A stretch of 64,000 nucleotides of DNA from an uncultured Coriobacteriales bacterium (lineage in GTDB: Bacteria; Actinomycetota; Coriobacteriia; Coriobacteriales; UMGS124): contig CAKUAI010000015.1 of the NCBI GenBank assembly GCA_934636245.1, positions 28,146 to 92,145 of the forward strand. Reading direction: 5' to 3'. How positions within the stretch are numbered: position 1 is the stretch's first letter; each line of letters starts with the position of its first letter. Of this stretch, positions 10,940 through 19,983 are shown piece by piece. The notes under the pieces were generated by a model. The model did not search any database. It saw only the letters and a program-made list of their open reading frames with translations, and was not told the DNA's origin. The position numbers were made by a program, and so were the translations under genes.

Positions 10940-12148
10940 CTAAAAATGGGCACGCAGGCTCTCGCGCCCGTCATGGGCCCCCGCCGACAAGACGATGCCA
11001 ACCGTAAGAAGCTGAACGATCATCGACGAGGAGCCGAAGCTGATAAACGGCAACGGGATGCCCGTGATGGGCATCAGGGAAAGGCACATGCCGATGTTCT
11101 CAAATATCTGGAACGTCCACATGGCCGCAATACCCAAAAGCGTAAGTTTAGCGAAAAGCGACTCCGAGCGCATCGCGATGCGAATGGCAGAAAACACAAG
11201 CACCATGTAGAGGGCGATGAGCACGGCGGCGCCCACAAAGCCAAACTGCTCGCTCAAAAGGGCAAACGCGAAGTCGGTGTGGGCCTCGGGCAAGAATCCC
11301 GACGCAGCCTGGGTGGCATTGCCGAACCCTTTGCCAAACAGGCCTCCCGAACCCACTGCAATCATCGACTGGCGCAAGTTATACCCGGCGTTGGTGGTGT
11401 CCGAGTCAGGGTCGAGAAAGACGAGCAGGCGGTTCATCTGGTAGTCCTTGAAAAGCGAGTGGTCGTCGCCCACCAGGTTGTCGATGATGCCGTCAGTAAG
11501 AAGGACGGCCGCGACACCCAGCACAAGCAAAACGACGGTGACGATCACCCAGGACCGCTTGGGTCCGGCCATGACGATCACCACGGCGCCCGACACCAAG
11601 ATCACGAGGCCCGTGCCGAGGTCGGGCTGCAGCAAGATGAGCAAAAACGGCACGGCAAGGACGGCACAGAGGCGCACGTAGTCCGAAAGTGACGTCACAC
11701 GTCCGCCGTAGCGCGCGCACAGCGAAGCCATAAGCAGGACCGTCACAGGCTTGGCAAGCTCGGAAGTCTGGAATGTGAAGCCGATGACCGGTATCTTCAC
11801 CCAGCCGGTAAGACCGTTGGCGCTGTAGGCGAAAAACGGCAACAAAGGGGCAAGCATGAGCGCGCAGTCGATGACGAGCAGCGCCAGCGTACAGTTGGCA
11901 AGCTTGCGCATGTCAAAGCGATACATCGCGAGCGCCACCACGAAACCGAGGCCGGCGCCCAAGGCTTGGCGCACAGGTGAGGCGGCGGCGATGGAAAGCG
12001 ACGCCGAGTACACCACCACGAGACCGTATGCCACCAGCGCGACGGTTGCCGCAACGACAGCAGGATCGAGCCCTGCAAAAAAGAAGCGCAGAGAAGGGCG
12101 GGCGGGGTGGTGCGCGAAATCAAGGCGAGCCTGTTTTGTCGAACGCAT
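10940..12148 (-). CDS. rodA: Rod-shape SEDS peptidoglycan glycosyltransferase RodA
   Basis: RodA polymerises lipid II into glycan strands during cell elongation. The 402-aa protein has about ten membrane segments and SEDS signatures: VVVYSAS near the N-terminus, LLQPDLGTGLVI, GKGFGNATQAASGFLPEAHTDFAF and ITGIPLPFISFGSSS. The ATG at 12148 overlaps the mrdA stop by one base, coupling it to its cognate transpeptidase. An RBS-like AGGTGATGG lies inside the end of mrdA. Confidence 0.95.
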   Translation of the reverse strand: MRSTKQARLDFAHHPARPSLRFFFAGLDPAVVAATVALVAYGLVVVYSASLSIAAASPVRQALGAGLGFVVALAMYRFDMRKLANCTLALLVIDCALMLAPLLPFFAYSANGLTGWVKIPVIGFTFQTSELAKPVTVLLMASLCARYGGRVTSLSDYVRLCAVLAVPFLLILLQPDLGTGLVILVSGAVVIVMAGPKRSWVIVTVVLLVLGVAAVLLTDGIIDNLVGDDHSLFKDYQMNRLLVFLDPDSDTTNAGYNLRQSMIAVGSGGLFGKGFGNATQAASGFLPEAHTDFAFALLSEQFGFVGAAVLIALYMVLVFSAIRIAMRSESLFAKLTLLGIAAMWTFQIFENIGMCLSLMPITGIPLPFISFGSSSMIVQLLTVGIVLSAGAHDGRESLRAHF

Positions 12149-14268
12149 CAGTCCATCACCTGCTCGGTCGAAACCTCGCGCGTCATGAGGATCGAGACGG
12201 GGTCCGTCATTTCCACGCCGTACACGGCGCCCAGCACACCGCGGCACACGTTCGAGGCGACGTAGCCGCCACCGCCACCGTGCTCGACGATGGCAGCCAC
12301 CACGTACGTTGGGTCCTCGGCAGGCGCGGCGGCACAGAACCAGGCGTGCGGGTTGTCGTCATCGTCTCCCGCCTCGCCCGTACCGGACTTGCCCATGACC
12401 GTCACGGGAAGCCCCGCAAAATAGTCGCCCACATACGTCTCGTTTACCACGCCGACGAGCGCATCGTTCACAAAGGACAGGATGTCCTGCGAGATCGACA
12501 CCTCGCAGCTCGGTTTCTGCTCCGCCGTGATGATGGGCTCGCGGGTCTGGTTGGAAAGGACGTCAAGCAGCACGTGGGGCCACATCTCCACCGCCCCATT
12601 CACAAGGCCGCAGTACGCGTAGCACATCTGAAGAGGCGTGACGAGGATGTCGCCCTGGCCGATGGCAATGTTTGCCGTGTCGCCGCCCTGCCAGGCACGC
12701 GCGGAGTCCTCGACCCAGGTGTAATGGTTCCACTTCCATTCGGCATCAGGCACGCGACCTTGCGACTCAGCCGGCAGGTCGATGCCGGTCGCCGAGCCGA
12801 TGCCCCAGCGGCGAAACATCTCTTGAATGCCCTCGGGATGGTCGGAGTAGTAAAACGCCTTCGCAATCTCGTAGAACACGGTGTCGCAGGAATTGGTGAT
12901 ACCCTCGTAGAGATTCATCCAGCCGTGTCCGGAGTGGTTCCAACAATGCATGCCGTATTGCTCGCCAAAGCCCGTCCAATAGCCCGTGCACTCGACAAGG
13001 GAGCTTGTCGTGGTCATGCCCGACTCAAGCGCGGCGCAGGTCGTGAACGGCTTGATGGTGGAAGCAGAGGGGTACAGGCCGTTGATGGCGCGGTTGAGAA
13101 GCGGGGTGTTCGCACCCTCGGCAATGAGCTGCGCCCAAGCATCGGTACTGATGCCGCCGATGAACGCGGAGGGGTCGAACGTCGGGTAGCTTGCCATGGC
13201 AAGGACCTCGCCGGTCTTGCAGTTGATGCAGACGCACGATGCGCCCGTAGGCTTGTAGTGAAGGTAATCGCTTGCCTCAAGGCCGAGAAGCAGCGCTTGC
13301 TCTGCGGCGGCCTGCACCGTTGCGTCCACCGTGAGCCGCACGTCGCTTCCCGGCTCGGGATCGACTTCCGAAGCGACTCCCAAGATATTGCCCGAGACGT
13401 CGACGTAGACCTTGCGCGAACCGCGCACGCCCTGCAGCACGTTTTCATATTGGTATTCGACACCCGACTTGCCCACGATGTCGCCTGATTGATACGTGAG
13501 CTGACGTTGCGGGTCGGCGTTGAACGCCTCGAGCTCCTCGCTTGAAATGGTGCCCGTGTACCCGAGCAAATGGCACGCAAGGGAGCCATAAGGATAGGTG
13601 CGCACCGTGCGAGACTCCACCGAGACACCGGGAAACTGGCCGGGGTGCTCGACCACATAGGACACGGCGCTTTCTGGCACGTCGATCATGACCGTGCGCA
13701 GCGACTGCGCACCTTCTGACGCGCTCTGGATGTTGCGGCGCACGGCCACGTCGGGCATGCCAAGCAGGTTGCCCAAACGACGCACGACGCGCGAGTTGTC
13801 TGCCACGGACTTGTCGGCGACGACCGCCATGCAGGTGCGGTTGCCCACGAGAACGTTGCCGTTGCGGTCGAGGATGCGCCCGCGCGTCGCACGCAACGAC
13901 ACCTCGGAGGTGCTGTTTGAATTGGCCTGGGCGGAGTAGCCGCTTCCTGAAATGACCTGCATGCCCCAAAGGCGCAGCAGCAGCACGCCGAAGGCGGTGC
14001 CTGCCAAAGCGGAAAAGATCGCCGTGCGCCTGCGAAGCCCCGCCTGGCCGGAGACGTCGAGCGATTCCGCAGGCCTGATGGGCGACCGCCCCGAGTTGAA
14101 ATCAAGACCGCGGGCACCCGTGAGGGGCGGGGCGGCATGGCCGGCCCGATGGCGCACGACGAGAAGAACGGCAACGCACACAACCGCCAACACGGCAATG
14201 ACGATCACAACGAGGACTGACGTGTCCAAGACGCGCACCTCCCCTTTTTCAACAGATACATCGGGCAC
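12148..14268 (-). CDS. mrdA: Penicillin-binding protein 2 (MrdA), elongation transpeptidase
   Basis: A membrane anchor near residues 16-38 and a second hydrophobic segment near 85-105 precede the PBP dimerisation domain (TRGRILDRNGNVLVGN). The transpeptidase domain carries the nucleophile motif SASTIKPF, the second motif NSCDTVFYE and KSGTGEA. This is PBP2, which cross-links the strands made by RodA. The maximal start is a GTG at 14268 (706 aa). A TTG at 14229 (MDTSVLVVIV) has a much better Shine-Dalgarno, GGGGAGG eight bases upstream, and may be the true start. The extra N-terminal membrane segment is unusual. Confidence 0.93.
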   Translation of the reverse strand: MPDVSVEKGEVRVLDTSVLVVIVIAVLAVVCVAVLLVVRHRAGHAAPPLTGARGLDFNSGRSPIRPAESLDVSGQAGLRRRTAIFSALAGTAFGVLLLRLWGMQVISGSGYSAQANSNSTSEVSLRATRGRILDRNGNVLVGNRTCMAVVADKSVADNSRVVRRLGNLLGMPDVAVRRNIQSASEGAQSLRTVMIDVPESAVSYVVEHPGQFPGVSVESRTVRTYPYGSLACHLLGYTGTISSEELEAFNADPQRQLTYQSGDIVGKSGVEYQYENVLQGVRGSRKVYVDVSGNILGVASEVDPEPGSDVRLTVDATVQAAAEQALLLGLEASDYLHYKPTGASCVCINCKTGEVLAMASYPTFDPSAFIGGISTDAWAQLIAEGANTPLLNRAINGLYPSASTIKPFTTCAALESGMTTTSSLVECTGYWTGFGEQYGMHCWNHSGHGWMNLYEGITNSCDTVFYEIAKAFYYSDHPEGIQEMFRRWGIGSATGIDLPAESQGRVPDAEWKWNHYTWVEDSARAWQGGDTANIAIGQGDILVTPLQMCYAYCGLVNGAVEMWPHVLLDVLSNQTREPIITAEQKPSCEVSISQDILSFVNDALVGVVNETYVGDYFAGLPVTVMGKSGTGEAGDDDDNPHAWFCAAAPAEDPTYVVAAIVEHGGGGGYVASNVCRGVLGAVYGVEMTDPVSILMTREVSTEQVMD

Positions 14269-14271
14269 CGA

Positions 14272-14796
14272 CTAGCGAAGCCGGCGAGAACGCCGACCGC
14301 CAGAAAGCCCGGCATAGATGGCAAAGACCAGAAGCGCGAAGAGCGAGTCGAGCAGGGAGGCAAGCAATGCCAGGCCCACGACCTCGCCCATCGTTGCCCC
14401 CATAGTGCCCAAAAGCACCATGACCGCGGCAGAAATGAGGTTGTACACAACGTCGGCGGCAAAGAAGACGACGCAGGCCCTCAAGGGTTCGCGCAAAAGG
14501 GTTGGCTTGCCCAGGTGTGCACAGGCAAATGCAAAGATACTGCCCAACAGCGATGACAGCCCGAGTGTGGAGGAGCCAAGCATGTCAAACAAAAGACCAA
14601 GGGCAAATCCTGCAATGACGCCGGCAAAAGCTCCCTTGCGCAGAGCAAGAAAGAACACCGCGCACAGAAGGAAGTTCGGCACGGCACCCAGAAGGCTTAC
14701 ATGGCCGCCCAACAAAAGTTGGACCAGCACACAGGCGACCACAACCAAAACACTGGAGCGCTTTGAGGCGTATGTGTCAGGCACTGTCGGCATCAC
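14272..14796 (-). CDS. mreD: Rod shape-determining protein MreD
   Basis: This 174-aa integral membrane protein has five or six hydrophobic helices. It has the MreD-like segment GAVPNFLLCAVFFLALRKGAFAG followed by GFALGLLFDML, consistent with the MreD family of the elongasome membrane complex. The start overlaps the mreC stop by four bases (ATGA) and mrdA follows within a few bases. MreD sequences are poorly conserved, so the call rests as much on position as on sequence. Confidence 0.88.
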   Translation of the reverse strand: MMPTVPDTYASKRSSVLVVVACVLVQLLLGGHVSLLGAVPNFLLCAVFFLALRKGAFAGVIAGFALGLLFDMLGSSTLGLSSLLGSIFAFACAHLGKPTLLREPLRACVVFFAADVVYNLISAAVMVLLGTMGATMGEVVGLALLASLLDSLFALLVFAIYAGLSGGRRSRRLR

Positions 14797-15704
14797 TGGG
14801 CATCACCTGCGCTTTGACCACTTTCAAGGTCCTGGTCGGTCGACACTGCATCAACCTGCGCGCCATAGGCCGTGATGACAAAGACCTCCGAGGCGTTTGC
14901 GGCCTGCGTCAGGGGCTTTACCACTATGTCCTGGAAAAGGGACGAGGGCTCGCTCACCACGCTTGCCACCGTACCCACCGCAAGGCCCTTCGGGTACACG
15001 TCGCTTCTCCCCGACGCCCTCACGACATCGCCCACGCTCACCGCGTCATCGCTGGACACGTAGTCAACGCGCACCGTGGAATCCACAGAACCGGACAGAA
15101 TGCCCGCGGCGCCGCTCTCCCCCACCGACACGCTCATGGAAAACATGGGGTCGTTTATCAAACGGACCGTTGCCGTGGTGGGAGAGACGGCGCACACCTG
15201 GCCGACAAGGGAGGCGCCGTCGGTCACGGGCATGTCGAGGCCCACGCCGTCGTTGCTGCCGCGGTTGATGACGATCGTCTGGGTCCACGTGTCTTGCGGG
15301 CCCGTTATAACCTGAGCCGCAACGCCCGAGGCGCCAAACGACGAAGCAAGCCCGAGCATCGCCCTGAGGTTTTCGTTTTCTTCCTTGTACTGCTGCAGTT
15401 CGCCGAGCTGCGAGAGCAGGTAGGCGTTGCGGTCACGCAATTCCGTGAGCGTCTCTTCGTCGGCGCTGGCATTGACGAGGTTGGTGCGCAACGTGTCGAA
15501 GGGCTTGGCCAGAGACGACCCGAGGTTCTGCAAGGGGGAAACGGCCCATTGCACACCCGCGCGGAGCGTATGGACGGGACCGTTTGATCCCTCTTGGGAA
15601 TACACCGTCATCAGCAGGGCGGACAGGCACGTGCACACCACGAGCGCCCGGAAGGCCGCCTTCCCCCCGCGTGCATCAGCCCCAAGGCTGGGAAGTTTGG
15701 TCAC
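14793..15704 (-). CDS. mreC: Rod shape-determining protein MreC
   Basis: MreC links cytoplasmic MreB to the periplasmic cell-wall enzymes. The 303-aa protein has a short cytoplasmic tail, one membrane helix near residues 18-36, and a coiled coil near 77-115 (ETLTELRDRNAYLLSQLGEL, KEENENLRAMLGL). The beta-barrel domain begins AAQVITGPQDTWTQTIVINRGSNDGV, a strong MreC signature. It lies 19 bases after mreB and overlaps mreD. Confidence 0.95.
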   Translation of the reverse strand: MTKLPSLGADARGGKAAFRALVVCTCLSALLMTVYSQEGSNGPVHTLRAGVQWAVSPLQNLGSSLAKPFDTLRTNLVNASADEETLTELRDRNAYLLSQLGELQQYKEENENLRAMLGLASSFGASGVAAQVITGPQDTWTQTIVINRGSNDGVGLDMPVTDGASLVGQVCAVSPTTATVRLINDPMFSMSVSVGESGAAGILSGSVDSTVRVDYVSSDDAVSVGDVVRASGRSDVYPKGLAVGTVASVVSEPSSLFQDIVVKPLTQAANASEVFVITAYGAQVDAVSTDQDLESGQSAGDAQ

Positions 15705-15723
15705 AGCGCCCCCTTAGATGCAC

Positions 15724-16767
15724 TTAGGCCGATGCCTGCGTATACGAGCCCGAAAGGGCATTGGCGTCAAGCACCGCCATGCAGCCCTTGACGACATTCT
15801 CCAGGGCCGTGGGCGAGACATTGACGGGCACGCCCGTTTCCTCGCGCAGACGACGATCCAGGCCGCGCAGCATTCCGCCGCCGCCGGACAGAAGGATGCC
15901 GTAGTACATGATGTCGCTGGCAATGTCGGGCGGAGTTGCGTCAAGCACTTCGCGCACGACCTTGACGATGGCCTTGATGGGGTCCTGGATGGCGCGACGC
16001 ACTTCCTCGGACTCGATGCGCACGGTCTTAGGCATGCCCGTCACCGTGTCGCGGCCGTTGACCTCGACATCGAGTTCACGGTCGAGGGGTGCGGCGGAGC
16101 CAACCTTGATCTTGATGATTTCGGCAGTGCGCTCGCCGATGTTGAGGCCGTAGGTGTCCCTCACCATCTCAAGGATGGCGCGGTCAAAGGCGTTGCCGCC
16201 CACGCGAACCGAACGGGAGACGACGATGCCGCCCATCGAGATGACCGCGACCTCGGCCGTGCCGCCGCCGATGTCGACGACAAGAGAGCCGGTCGGCTCC
16301 TCAACGGGAAGCTCGGCGCCGATGGCTGCGGCCATGGGTTCCTCGATGAGGAACGCCTGCGAGGCGCCCGCCTGCAGCGCGGCTTCGAAAACGGCGCGCT
16401 TCTCAACGGACGTGACGCCGCTGGGAATGCCGATGACAACACGAGGACGCGGGGCAAGCAGGCCCTTCTTCTCGCCGCAGGCCTTGCCGATGAAATAGCG
16501 AAGCATCGCCTCGGTCACGTCGAAGTCGGCGATGACGCCATCCCTCATCGGCTTGATGGCCTCGATGTTTCCGGGGGTGCGGCCAAGCATGCGCTTCGCA
16601 TCGGCGCCAACCGCCAGGACACGATTCTTGTCACGGTCGATGGCGACAACTGAGGGTTCGTTGATGAGAATCCCCGCCTCGCGCGTGGCAACAAGCGTGT
16701 TCGCGGTACCTAGGTCTATTGCCAGGCCTGCACCGTTGCGGCCCAGGATGTTGTCTAGAAACGACAT
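15724..16767 (-). CDS. mreB: Rod shape-determining actin homologue MreB
   Basis: MreB forms membrane-bound filaments that direct lateral wall synthesis. At 347 aa it has all actin-fold motifs: LAIDLGTANTLV (phosphate 1), VVDIGGGTAEVAVIS (phosphate 2), IPSGVTSVEKRA, and LSGGGGMLRGLD (adenosine). It heads the mreBCD-mrdA-rodA operon. No convincing Shine-Dalgarno precedes the ATG at 16767, and an 11-bp hairpin ends only 22 bases upstream. Confidence 0.96.
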   Translation of the reverse strand: MSFLDNILGRNGAGLAIDLGTANTLVATREAGILINEPSVVAIDRDKNRVLAVGADAKRMLGRTPGNIEAIKPMRDGVIADFDVTEAMLRYFIGKACGEKKGLLAPRPRVVIGIPSGVTSVEKRAVFEAALQAGASQAFLIEEPMAAAIGAELPVEEPTGSLVVDIGGGTAEVAVISMGGIVVSRSVRVGGNAFDRAILEMVRDTYGLNIGERTAEIIKIKVGSAAPLDRELDVEVNGRDTVTGMPKTVRIESEEVRRAIQDPIKAIVKVVREVLDATPPDIASDIMYYGILLSGGGGMLRGLDRRLREETGVPVNVSPTALENVVKGCMAVLDANALSGSYTQASA

Positions 16768-16789
16768 GCGCGCACCAATCGAAAAGTAG

Positions 16790-16814
16790 GCCCATCCCGC
16801 TAGGCGGGATGGGC
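16790..16814 (-). terminator. Hairpin downstream of ndk and just upstream of mreB
   Basis: A perfect 11-bp stem (GCCCATCCCGC with its complement) closes a 3-base loop. On the minus strand it is followed by CTACTTTTC. It probably terminates ndk, but its closeness to the mreB start means it could also affect mreB expression. Confidence 0.6.
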
Positions 16815-16857
16815 TTGCAAGACTTCAACTTGTCAGAAAGTCAAATGCCAAGCGAGC

Positions 16858-17262
16858 TTAGGCCTGGAAGAAGATGCCAATCTCGCGCTCGGCAGATGCG
16901 GGAGAGTCGGAGCCATGGATGACGTTACGGTCAACGGAGAGGCCGAAGTCGCCACGGATGGTGCCGGGCTCAGCCTTGGCGCAGTCGGTGGCGCCCATGA
17001 GGCGACGCATGTTGGCGACGGCGTTCTCGCCGGAGATGACCATCTTGACGACGGGGCCGGAGGTGATGTAGGACACGAGGCCCTCGTAGAAAGGCTTGCC
17101 CTTGTGCTCGGCGTAGTTGGCCTCGGCCTGCTCGGGGGTGACCATCTCGAGCACCATGCGCTCGATGGTGAGACCGGAGCGCTCGATGCGGTTGACGATC
17201 TCGCCGATGTGACGGTTGGCCACAGCGTCGGGCTTAATCATGATGTAAGTCTTCTCGATCAT
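16858..17262 (-). CDS. ndk: Nucleoside diphosphate kinase
   Basis: Ndk balances NTP pools by transferring the gamma-phosphate through a phosphohistidine. The 134-aa protein starts MIEKTYIMIKPDAVANRHIG and contains the active-site motif NVIHGSDS near the C-terminus, with RRLMGATDCAKAEPGTIRGDFG before it. ATG 17262 is chosen because it matches the family N-terminus and follows GAAAGG; longer readings add no similarity. It appears to be a single-gene unit. Confidence 0.97.
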   Translation of the reverse strand: MIEKTYIMIKPDAVANRHIGEIVNRIERSGLTIERMVLEMVTPEQAEANYAEHKGKPFYEGLVSYITSGPVVKMVISGENAVANMRRLMGATDCAKAEPGTIRGDFGLSVDRNVIHGSDSPASAEREIGIFFQA

Positions 17263-17334
17263 TGTCGTGCCTTTCACTCGTTGTCTGCTAATGCAACTCA
17301 CACTGCGCATCAAGCGCAGAAGGAGACCCTTTTG

Positions 17335-18732
17335 CTAGGCCTGCTCGCCTTCGGCAGGAACCTGCTCGCCCTCGGCGGTCTGGTCGGCGGGTGCGGCAGC
17401 CTGGTCGGCCTGCTGGCCGGCCTCGGTCTGCTCCTCGGAGACGACCTTCTCGCCGTTGAACGCGTCAACGTAGGTGTTGTCGGTCTCGGAGAGGATGACG
17501 CGCTCGACGTTGGAGACCTTCCAGCCAATACCCTGGCGCACGAGGCTCACGCGGTAGGTGATCTTGCCGCCCTGGGGAAGCGCGGTCTGCACGATGGCGA
17601 CGCAGTCGCTCATCGTCGCGTCCATGCCGATGACCTCGGCGGCACCGTTGCCCTCGATGGAACTCATGACCTGGTTGCGGGCGGTGTCGTCAACGCCCGA
17701 AGCCCAAAGGCCGGATGCGCTGTCGCCGTCCGCGGCGGCGGCGAACACGTCGGAGATGACGCCCTCGCGGGAGGGAATGCCCAGGCCTGCCGCATAGGCG
17801 CCGGCACAAGCCCCGAGCACAACGGCCACAATCAGGATGACGACAAGCGCGCGCTTGAGCCCACGGTGCGGCTTCACCTGGTCGTACGCCTCACGACGAC
17901 GCTGGTCGGCCACGATGTCGGCCTCGGAGATGTTGAAGAAGCCCGAGTCCTCGGCGCTGGGGAGCAGATCGCCGGACATGCCGGCCGGGTCGTAGGTGGG
18001 ATCGACCATGCCTGCAGAGTAGCCGCCGGTGTTGGTGCCCATTGCCTGGACGGCCTGCGTGGCACGGCTGAAATCAACCTGGGCCGCAGCGGAGAGCTGA
18101 TAGCCGGTGGAGGTGGCGTTCTGGAAAGCGGACACCGCCTCGACCATGCGGTTCGTCGCAACGTAGGCTTGGCCGAGGTTTGCGAAGATGAGCGAGCGCT
18201 CCTGAGGGTTCGACGCAAAGTCGACGGCCGTGCGGTAGGCCTCGGCGGCATCTGCCGGACGGCGCATCTGCATAAAGCTCACGCCGAGGTTGATGAGGGC
18301 CTTGGCAGGTTCGGGGTTGTTGGGATCCAGGGCCGCCTGACGGTACGCGGTGCCGGCGTTGCGCGAGTCACCGAGCTTGGAGTACGCCTCGCCAAGCGCC
18401 ATGTGGGCCTTGTAGGCGCCACGGTAGTTCTGGTCGGTCAGGGCATGGCGCAGCGAGTCGATGGTGCCGCGCAGGTCGCCGAGGGCCATCTGCGCCTTGC
18501 CGAGGTTCGTGTACACGGCACCCTGGTTGCCATAGGAAGGATCCGCCAGGGCAGCACGATAGGCCTGCGTGGCCTCCTGCACACGACCGATGCGCATGAG
18601 GGCGTTGCCGCACAGGTGGCAAGCCTCGCCGGTGCCCGGACCGGTGCCGCACTGCGAGAAGAGAATGACTGCGCTCTCCCAGTCCTTGGCGTCATATGCC
18701 TGTTTTGCCCTGTTGAAGGTCGTGATATCCAA
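17335..18732 (-). CDS. Membrane-anchored TPR protein of unknown function
   Basis: I do not recognise a named family. The 465-aa protein has about six TPR-like helical repeats at residues 1-235 (e.g. AVYTNLGKAQMALGDLRGTI and KALINLGVSFMQMRRPADA). A Gly/Pro-rich linker leads to one membrane helix near 294-316, and an extracytoplasmic domain of about 150 residues ends in an acidic, Gln/Ala-rich tail. The start is TTG 18732, eight bases after GAGGAG. The topology suggests a scaffold with TPRs inside and a sensor-like domain outside. It may be functionally linked to the similarly built zinc-ribbon gene upstream, but a terminator separates them. Confidence 0.6.
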   Translation of the reverse strand: MDITTFNRAKQAYDAKDWESAVILFSQCGTGPGTGEACHLCGNALMRIGRVQEATQAYRAALADPSYGNQGAVYTNLGKAQMALGDLRGTIDSLRHALTDQNYRGAYKAHMALGEAYSKLGDSRNAGTAYRQAALDPNNPEPAKALINLGVSFMQMRRPADAAEAYRTAVDFASNPQERSLIFANLGQAYVATNRMVEAVSAFQNATSTGYQLSAAAQVDFSRATQAVQAMGTNTGGYSAGMVDPTYDPAGMSGDLLPSAEDSGFFNISEADIVADQRRREAYDQVKPHRGLKRALVVILIVAVVLGACAGAYAAGLGIPSREGVISDVFAAAADGDSASGLWASGVDDTARNQVMSSIEGNGAAEVIGMDATMSDCVAIVQTALPQGGKITYRVSLVRQGIGWKVSNVERVILSETDNTYVDAFNGEKVVSEEQTEAGQQADQAAAPADQTAEGEQVPAEGEQA

Positions 18733-18796
18733 CGGTAATGCTCCTCGTGCCCTGGAAGGAAATGTGCGTGTGGTGCGTCGGGGTGCCCCTCTTAAA

Positions 18797-18838
18797 AGAA
18801 GGGCCAGTCGGCAATTGTACGTTGCGACCGGCCCTTCT
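18797..18838 (-). terminator. Intrinsic terminator of the zinc-ribbon gene
   Basis: A 14-bp stem with one G-U pair and a 14-base loop is followed on the minus strand by TTTTAAG. It lies just after the stop of the gene at 18891-19880. Confidence 0.8.
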
Positions 18839-18890
18839 CACAGGGCATTATAGAAACTACAGTACCTCAGATGAGTCTTGCGGTCTTGCG

Positions 18891-19880
18891 CTATGCCTGA
18901 ACGGGGCGAGCTGCCTCGTAGTTCTGCTCGTAGTCGATGAGGTACTTGTTCGTGTGGCCGTGATCGTCGGCGGGGCCGTTGTCTCGGCTCAGGATGTCGG
19001 AGACGTCATTGCCGGCGATATCGGCGTCGCAGGCCTCGACAAGCACGGAGATGCGCATCTCGAGGTCGTTGTACAGGTTGTCGATGGCAGCCTTGGTCTG
19101 AGCGTAGGCAGAGTTGGCGTCGACGGCAACGGCCTGCAGCGTCGCGCGGGCAGAGCTGATCTGCGCCTGGAGGTCAGCCGCGCGGTTGCGAAGGTCAGAC
19201 AGGTCGCTGACACCCAGGTTGTCGGAGAACTCCGTCGCGATGGAGCTGATCTGGCCGTGGAACCCGTCAAGCTGGTTGTAGGCAGTCGTGAGCTGCGTGA
19301 ACACATCGGCGGCGGGAGCGGCCGTCTGCTGGTCGCTCACCGGGGCGGAGGTGTCGCCCGTAACCGTACCCTGCTCGGTACCGCCCTGCTGGGACTGGTC
19401 GCCGTTGGAGGTGACCACGACGTTGCCGCCGTCGACCGTAGCCGTGCCGGGCTGGGCGCCGGTGTCCCAGGGATGCAGGATGATGAGCACGAGCGCCACA
19501 ATGAGCACAAGCAGCACCGCGATGAGCACGATGGGCCACTTGGGCGACTTGGTGGCGGCGCTCATGTCGACGCTGCGGCCGGGCATGGCGGGCGTAGCGG
19601 GCACAGCGGCGAACTCCTGGCTCGCGCCGGTACGCGGAAACTGCCCAGAAGGCTGCTGGAACGGCGGCATCTGGCACGTGGGCTCATATGACTGGCGCGC
19701 AGGCTGCGCCGCAAACTTCTGCGAGGGCTGGCGATAGGCCATGGGATCCTCATACCCCTGCTGACCAGGCATGACCTGGGTCTGCCCCGCATACTGGGGC
19801 TCAGGCTGAAGAGGGGTGCCGCACGTGGGGCAGAACTTCGTGGACTCAGAGCATTCGGTACCGCAAACTGAACATTTCAT
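18891..19880 (-). CDS. Zinc-ribbon, single-pass membrane protein of unknown function
   Basis: The 329-aa protein begins with a zinc ribbon (MKCSVCGTECSESTKFCPTC, two CxxC pairs). A Pro/Gln-rich linker of about 90 residues and one membrane helix (about 115-135, PIVLIAVLLVLIVALVLII) follow, then a Thr/Ser/Gly stretch and a helical extracytoplasmic domain of about 110 residues (215-325). Such N-in zinc-ribbon membrane proteins are common in Coriobacteriia and clostridia; I cannot assign a function. The start has a clear GGAGG six bases upstream. Confidence 0.6.
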   Translation of the reverse strand: MKCSVCGTECSESTKFCPTCGTPLQPEPQYAGQTQVMPGQQGYEDPMAYRQPSQKFAAQPARQSYEPTCQMPPFQQPSGQFPRTGASQEFAAVPATPAMPGRSVDMSAATKSPKWPIVLIAVLLVLIVALVLIILHPWDTGAQPGTATVDGGNVVVTSNGDQSQQGGTEQGTVTGDTSAPVSDQQTAAPAADVFTQLTTAYNQLDGFHGQISSIATEFSDNLGVSDLSDLRNRAADLQAQISSARATLQAVAVDANSAYAQTKAAIDNLYNDLEMRISVLVEACDADIAGNDVSDILSRDNGPADDHGHTNKYLIDYEQNYEAARPVQA

Positions 19881-19983
19881 CGTTTGCCTCCTACCTTTTG
19901 TGATTCGTCGTTACTTCGTAAAATAGGTCGGACGCCACAGTCACATCATAGCAAAGCGCGGGGTGCGACGGGCGGCGCACACG

